Origin: Diadophis punctatus similis
Taxonomy: Eukaryota > Chordata > Lepidosauria > Squamata > Dipsadidae
Direction: 5' to 3'
Assembly: GCA_023053685.1 (NCBI GenBank)
Contig: JALIGW010000003.1
Location: 137,575,126 to 137,639,125 of the forward strand
DNA: 64,000 nucleotides
Position numbers and translations under genes: made by a program
Shown here: in pieces, positions 58,417 through 64,000 of the stretch
How the letters are laid out: every line of letters begins with the position of its first letter
How positions within the stretch are numbered: position 1 is the first letter of the stretch
The notes under the pieces: model-generated
What the model was told of the DNA's origin: nothing
The model's input: only the letters and a program-made list of their open reading frames with translations
Databases searched by the model: none

Positions 58417-58798
58417 CAGTGATGGCGAACCTTTTTTGGTTCACGTGCCAAAAGGGGGGGGAATGCAGGGGATCACATGTGTGTGTGCCCACACTCATAA
58501 TTCCATGCATCCCCGCACATACACGCATGACCCCCCTGCTCCCAGCATGCAATGGCACGCCCATTTTTCGCTCTCCCCAGGCTCCAGAGCCTTTCTAGGA
58601 GCCTGGGGAGGGCGAAAACGGACTTCCCCACCCCCTCTGGAGGCTGGAAACAGCCTGTTTCCCGACTCCCAGTGGGCCCAGAAGGCCCGAAAATCAGCCG
58701 GCTGGTGCACACATGCACGCCAGACCTGAGCTCGCGTGCCCACCGATATGGCTCCGCGTGCCACTTGTGGCACCCGTGCCATAGGTTCGCCATCACGG
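58417..58798. mobile_element. hAT MITE (gatggcgaacc family), complete copy
   Basis: 382 bp from CAGTGATGGCGAACC to GGTTCGCCATCACGG, flanked by a perfect duplication (gtctagaa). Reference copy for the five partial or diverged relatives in this window. Confidence 0.95.
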
Positions 58799-58809
58799 GT
58801 CTAGAAGAT

Positions 58810-59395
58810 CCCTAGAGTTACAATGCTAGTTTTCAGTTTTCAGTTTCCAGAACCAAACTCTAGTTTGAAAACAATTTCTGTGGATTACCTCTGATGATTC
58901 TTGATGTATAAGGTGTGATACTAAGGTGTTTATCACATTCAGACTTTTTAGATGTTTATTTTTTATTTGAATATATCTATGTCACGGAGTATCCTGATCT
59001 ATTACCAGAAAGTTGAAGAATATGAAAGTCTAAAATATCTGTCTATCATAAATACTTTAAAGGTCATCCTTTCAGGGAGTTACACCCCCTCCGAAACTCA
59101 TAACATGTAATGCAACAATAAATATCAGCTATAATAAAAGCTGTGGTAATTACCAATCCCAAAGTGTTCAGGTTTTTCTTAAGTTAAAATCATTACTTTA
59201 GAGGGACTTTGGAAATATAGTAGCTTTGGAAATGCAGTACAATTAATGTAATGTAGGCATTACTTAAATCACCTAACTTTTCAGTCAAATGATTATGTTC
59301 TATACCACTTGAAATTTTTGAAATATCTTTAAGTAGAATATATTGTTGCAGTCCAACATGGATGTCATTGTTGATGAACAATGCTGGCAATGGTA
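58810..59395. other. AT-rich gene-free stretch
   Basis: Nothing recognised. Confidence 0.5.
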
Positions 59396-59405
59396 GAGTC
59401 TAAGG

Positions 59406-59767
59406 CAGTGGTTCCCAACCTTTTTGTGATCGAGTACCACTTGGAGGTCCCATACAGTCGCCGCGTACCACCTGGTTCCAGAGAAACTAAATTCGATCAG
59501 ATATCACTTTATTTCCATAATTGTACCGTTCCTTTTTTGGCCCCGCGCATCCAGCAACTGGATTCTCGGGCCGCTGGGACCAGGTGGGTGGCGTGTGGCA
59601 ACAGTTGCAAATCGTTGCCAGATTATCTTGTGTTAGGCAGTAAACATTTTTGTGAAGTAAAAAATAACTAACTAAAAATCGTTCATGACCCCAAAAGTGT
59701 TCGCGTACCACCTGGAAGGCCCTCGCGTACCACTAGTGGTACACGTACCACAGATTGGGAACCACTG
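59406..59767. mobile_element. hAT MITE (gtggttcccaacc family)
   Basis: 362 bp from CAGTGGTTCCCAACC to GATTGGGAACCACTG, flanked by a perfect duplication (gtctaagg). 'gcgtaccac' recurs near both ends. Confidence 0.95.
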
Positions 59768-59775
59768 GTCTAAGG

Positions 59776-61525
59776 CAACAGTCACATTGTACAATTGCTT
59801 TTTGAGTAAAATATACATTTCTTAATATTAAGAAAAAGTGAGGTTGAAGTACACTTCTAATCATAGCTAAAGGGAAAGGAAATGACTATGAGAAATATCT
59901 ACTTGTTAAATAAATGTTAGTGTCTTCCTATTTTAATGTTCTTGAAAAGGCACTTCTTTCTTAATGTTTAGACACTTACTCTTTAGTTAATTTCAATCCA
60001 TAGGCATATACCTTTGTTTTTGGTGGCTGTGAAGCTTAGCTTTTTTTGCATGCCCTTGTCATACCTTTTAATAAACAAAAACATATGCAAGGAAGTATAT
60101 TTTCTCAGCATTATTGCCAGTTGTCTGATAGAACAAATGCGTTGCTTTTTTTGCTTATATTAAGCTCTGAGTTTCTTTCCTGAGCATAACTGCCAATCTA
60201 ATCTATAAACAAGGACAAAAAAAAATAAGACACACCTTAAAACTCCCATTAAAGTTTTCTGAAAGGGAAGTTTATTTGGGCAGTGTTGATGAAAAAACAT
60301 GGAAAAAAGGCAATTCCATACAGTTAAAGAATAGAAGTTGTCTGATTTAGTTGCTACAACAGACAAATACAGAAGAATGTGACTTGAGAACAGTCCACTA
60401 TCAGCCACGTCAGAGGCTAATACACCTGGATTAAACAATTCATTTATGTACTCCAAATTGTGCTAACTTAAATCTTAGATGTTATATTTTAGTAGTTTAT
60501 AGCTTCAAAGTATTTATTGGCTTATGCAAGTGTCTATGTGCATGCAGGTACATCTCTTGTTTTCAAGAAAACTCGGTTAAAAAAAACCTCCGCAGAAAAT
60601 GAAATTTTGACTAAGTATATGGAAATTGGGGAAATGCATTTTGGAGACTTTGGTCATCTTCTAATGAACATTTCTTCCACTCTCCTCACATAGTGGTGGA
60701 TGAGCAGTGTACCTGTTTTTGCTCCTTCCCTTCATTTGTTTGGTAAATACCGGTAGAGATTATCAAAAATAGCCTGAAAGCTGGTAGAAGGCTGTTGTAG
60801 AAAGACAAGTAGAAACATGAGATTTGTTGTGACCTATTGGAGCGTTTCTCTTCAAGTGACAAAAATCGGAGCAAAGTTAGCTGAATGGGGAAGCATAATT
60901 GGAAATAATGAATATACAGTATCAGTCAATGAGAAATATAGACATTAATTACAATAATTAGCAACTTCAAGCTTTGTGGCGATAAAAAAATATGTAGTTC
61001 AGAAGATAATGCAATTTTCGGAATTGTTCTAGTTCTGTAGATCCTTTATCGAAAAATGCTGACTGTTGCCTGTCAATATAGTTTATATGGTTGGAAGGCT
61101 AAGGTATTTTTGTCATGAAAGTCATTATGAGGGTGTTAAATGCTACAGGTTATGTTAGTCAATTCGGAGTCTTGTTTAATGGACCTCCTATGCACACATA
61201 CAGACACGCAGACACATACACAGAAAATTTGTTTGCCTGAAGTTGTTTTGAAGTTCAAAAAAATGACATTTAAATTATTTTTGCTTTCCTTCCACCATTT
61301 GAACTAGGTAAACTAAGTATAGTCTGCCATTTAATTTAGAGGTTTGGCCAGTTTCATGTAAACTGGCGTAGTGGTGATACTGGGTGATGGAGAATAGCAA
61401 CTAGGAGTGATAAAGAGCATCCTAACAGCCTACAGGGGTATGTAGGAAGTGAGCAGGGTGTTTTGTCCCTCTGTGGTTTTGGGTGTCTTTAATGAAATGA
61501 CTGTCAATTTTGTGTATGTATATAT
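59776..61525. other. AT-rich gene-free stretch
   Basis: About 1.75 kb without a recognised element or frame. Confidence 0.5.
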
Positions 61526-61533
61526 GGTTTGTA

Positions 61534-62014
61534 CAGTGGTTCTCAATCTTCCTAATGCCACGACCCTTTAATACAGTTCTTCATGTTGTGGTGACCCCCA
61601 ACCATAAAATAATAAAATTATTAGGAAATCCAGGGGAGGGGTTTCACTGCTGGTTTGCTTCCTCCTGCGCTGTGTGGCTGCGCCTTGTGGGCGTGTGGGT
61701 GCTTTGCACGCATGTGCAGTGCCGAAATAATTTTTAAAAAATTGCAAAAAAAAAAAAGCTGAAAACAAGATGGCGACGCATGTGCAGTGCCGGAAATTTG
61801 GCTTCTGCGCATGCTCAGAAGTTCCCATGGTACAGATTTTTTTTTTGCAGTAGTCTATTTGCATGTGGGTGGACCTGCCTGGAGACAAATAGAGGAGCGG
61901 TGTCTCGGTTCCTAAGAGCATCGGAAATATGTGTTTTCCGATGGTCTTGGGCGATCCCTGTGAAAGGGTCGTTCGACCCCCAAAGGGGTCACGACCCACA
62001 GGTTAAGAACCGCT
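61534..62014. mobile_element. SPIN-like hAT element, copy 2 (opposite orientation)
   Basis: Ends CAGTGGTTCTCAATCTTCC and CCCACAGGTTAAGAACCGCTT match copy 1 in reverse, and the same GC-rich core is present (61640-61830). No clear 8-bp duplication is visible, so the right tip may be mutated. Confidence 0.85.
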
Positions 62015-62294
62015 TCTTTAAGGGTATAAAGAAATTATTTAGGGTTGGTATTCTGCTGGGTTTTTTGTTTGTAGTTGCTTTGGTTGGTTATATTTTGTTG
62101 TGGAGGGCATTTTTAAAGTAATTAAAATTGAAAGATTCACAAAAATTCATAGTGTTACAGCATATTTGGCATTAGAAAAGTTTGTTCCAATTTATGTAAA
62201 ACGTCAGTTCATGTACTGCTTTGCAGCTCACTGAATTCAAAAGCAAGAAGGTGCTTTAGAGTGTGTGAGAGACACTCGTGGAGTACCTGTGGTT

Positions 62295-62618
62295 CAGAGG
62301 TGGGATCCTGCCGGTGCGGTTAATAGCTGTTGTTCGGCGCAGAGCCGAAGACGCTGCTGCCGTTCGCGGCGCGGGAGCTTTCCCCGGGCGCTTTCCCCGC
62401 CCGCATGGATGCCGCCAATTGCGTTCTTTTGCCCTCTGCGCATGCGCAAAGCGTTCCGCATGCGCAGAGGGCAAAAGTATGCAATTGGCGGCATCCATGT
62501 GGGCGGGGAAAGCGCCCGGGGAAACCTCCCGTGCTGAGAACGGCAGCAGCGTCTTCGGCTCTGCACCGAACAACAGCTATTAACCGCACCGGCAAAAACA
62601 GGCAGGAACCCACCTCTG
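62295..62618. mobile_element. Fold-back hAT MITE: 324-bp near-perfect palindrome
   Basis: The element runs from CAGAGGTGGGATCCTGCC to GGCAGGAACCCACCTCTG, flanked by a perfect duplication (ctgtggtt). The two arms (about 155 bp each) mirror one another nearly end to end, differing by substitutions and a roughly 10-bp insertion in the right arm. The centre is near 62452, beside TGCGCATGCGCA at 62437-62448. Frames on the two strands mirror each other for this reason and are not genes. Confidence 0.93.
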
Positions 62619-62626
62619 CTGTGGTT

Positions 62627-63210
62627 GCTCTCTACAATAGCACATGCGTGTCAACATTAAATACCAAAGATTAGGAGATACCAGTTTATAGAATAAAATA
62701 AGAATATTTTGGGGATGGCAGCTGAGGTTCTCTGATCATTTTCCAGACCACGTACATTTCAAAGTTCAGTGTACATGTGCACCAAAGCATATTTTCCCCT
62801 TGGAATTCAAAGCATTGCACAATCTTAATATAATAATATGTAATAACATAATCTTCTTCCTAGTGTTATTCCTGCACTATGGAAGGGTCTGCTTAAAATG
62901 TAATAATACAATACAGTCCTAATAATAAGGTGCCCAAAGTCAATTGTTGTGGTATATAAATCATTTGAATAAATACAGAAATGGTAAGGTTTATTTCTCA
63001 CCCTTTTAATGTGAAAACATTGTAAATGAACAGTACTGAAATCTGTTGTTATTATCCCTACTGTATGGCTGACAAGTATGGGAGGAGGAAACTTTGAAAT
63101 GTGGGTGGTCTGGCAAATGATCAGAGAGAACCTGCTGCCATGCCAAGCATATTCTTATTTTATTCTATATATCTCCTAATCTTTGGTGCTTAATGTTGAT
63201 ATATGCTTAT
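62627..63210. other. AT-rich gene-free stretch
   Basis: Nothing recognised. Confidence 0.5.
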
Positions 63211-63240
63211 TATGTACAGGTAGTCCTCGACTTAGAACTA

Positions 63241-63941
63241 CCGTATTTTTCGGAGTATAAGATGCACCTTTTTGCCCCCAAAAAGAGGGTGGAAATGTCG
63301 GTACGTCTTATACACCGAATACAGCAATTTTAGCCTCCCGAAGCCCCGCCCCCGCATCCAAATTTTGCAAAAAATGGGCCGTTTTTTTGCAAAAATGGGG
63401 GGGTTGCCTTCCCCCACCCCCTAGGAGTGCTCTGCAGGCTTCCCAGCTACTTTGCATGCCCTGTTTTTGCAAAAAAATGAGCAAAGAACCAGCCATTTTT
63501 TGCAAAAATTGGGGCAGTTTTGCCTTCTAATTACCCCATCTAGCATGACTGGAGGAGGAATTCTGGGAGTTGAAGTCCACTAGTCTTAAAGCTGTCAAGT
63601 TTGAAGACCCCTGGGTTAGGGGTTAGTGGTGCAAGGCTCTTCAAACTTGGCAAGTTTAAGACTTGTGGACTTCAACTCCCATTCCTGAGCTAGCATGACT
63701 GGAGCAGGAATTCTGGGAGTTGAAGTCCACTACTCTTAAAGCTGTCAAGTTTGAAGTTTTTAAAAGTATACATGGTTGTAAAAAGTATACATGATTGTAA
63801 AAAGTATTCTGCTACACTGGTATTTTATTAAATAATATATTACTGCACCATTTGGTTCAGAATACTTTTTTCCTTGTTTTCCTCCTCTAAAATCTAGGTG
63901 CGTATTTTACTCCGGTGCGTCTTATACTCCAAAAAATACGG
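63241..63941. mobile_element. TA-flanked DNA element, copy 3
   Basis: Termini CCGTATTTTTCGGAGTATAA and CTCCAAAAAATACGG between TA flanks, inserted in a pogo-like MITE. Its interior differs from copies 1 and 2 and includes 'gggagttgaagtccac' palindromic MITE pieces at 63541-63756. Confidence 0.85.
63541..63756. repeat. Inverted and direct copies of the 'gggagttgaagtccac' MITE
   Basis: The segment 'aattctgggagttgaagtcc' occurs twice in direct orientation (about 63560 and 63710), with one inverted copy between them (about 63650-63680). Same family as 50042-50186. Confidence 0.75.
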
Positions 63942-64000
63942 TATTTGTTTAATGACCTTTTGAAGTTACAGTGGTATTGAAAAAGTGATTTATGACAGTT

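Larger units (their letters stand above)
63217..64000. mobile_element. Pogo/Tigger-like MITE, copy 9, split by a TA-flanked element and cut by the window edge
   Basis: The left tip CAGGTAGTCCTCGACTTAG (63217-63240) is interrupted at a TA. The body resumes at 63944 ('gaagttacagtggtattgaa', 'gtgatttatgacagtt') and runs off the window. Confidence 0.8.

Noticed and set aside
62256..62674. Several similar frames on both strands
   Set aside because: They mirror each other because the DNA is a palindrome.
1..64000. CRISPR array, bacterial operon or prophage
   Set aside because: No regularly spaced direct repeats or prokaryotic gene organisation. The repeats and introns are vertebrate in character.

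Overview
The window looks like non-coding chromosomal DNA from a squamate reptile, most likely a snake. The evidence is the repeat mixture: a BovB-type RTE LINE, CR1 and L2 LINE 3' ends, tRNA-derived and 5S-rRNA-derived SINEs, SPIN-like hAT elements, many other hAT miniature elements with 8-bp target duplications, a DIRS-like gag remnant and a GATA-class microsatellite. The species cannot be fixed from sequence alone. No complete host protein-coding gene was found.

The only host-gene signal is a GC- and CpG-rich promoter/first-exon region at about 16.5-17.9 kb, with a (TC)n tract, GGA/GGC triplets and a short ORF (ATG at 17514) that runs into a strong splice donor at 17579. Downstream on the same strand are two exon-like segments, 24923-25051 and 46800-46877. 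Each has a good acceptor and donor, contains no ATG and carries stop codons. The simplest reading is the 5' end of a long gene with untranslated leader exons whose coding part lies beyond the window. I could not identify the gene.

The rest is mostly transposable elements set in AT-rich sequence. 0-16 kb holds hAT and pogo/Tigger-like MITEs, a BovB fragment, CA and GA microsatellites and a CR1 3' end. 18-22 kb is repeat-poor and intron-like. 22-40 kb holds a 5S-derived SINE, hAT elements, TA-flanked DNA elements, an L2 3' end with a long (TTTA)n tail, and a SPIN-like element. 40.8-43.3 kb holds a hairpin followed by a decayed DIRS-like gag. 51.7-57.2 kb holds a decayed RTE endonuclease region and then a three-level nest: an L2 LINE interrupted by a hAT element, itself interrupted by an L1-type element. 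58-64 kb holds more hAT copies, a second SPIN-like copy and a 324-bp fold-back palindrome.

The most notable item is the L1-type insertion (54039-56616, minus strand). It has an intact 357-aa ORF1, a GC-rich leader, a G-rich 3' tract, a poly(A) tail and a perfect 15-bp target duplication, but no ORF2. This is the architecture of the half-L1 (HAL1) elements described in mammals. The pieces do not work together as a pathway: apart from the possible leader exons, what is visible is the record of successive mobile-element insertions.
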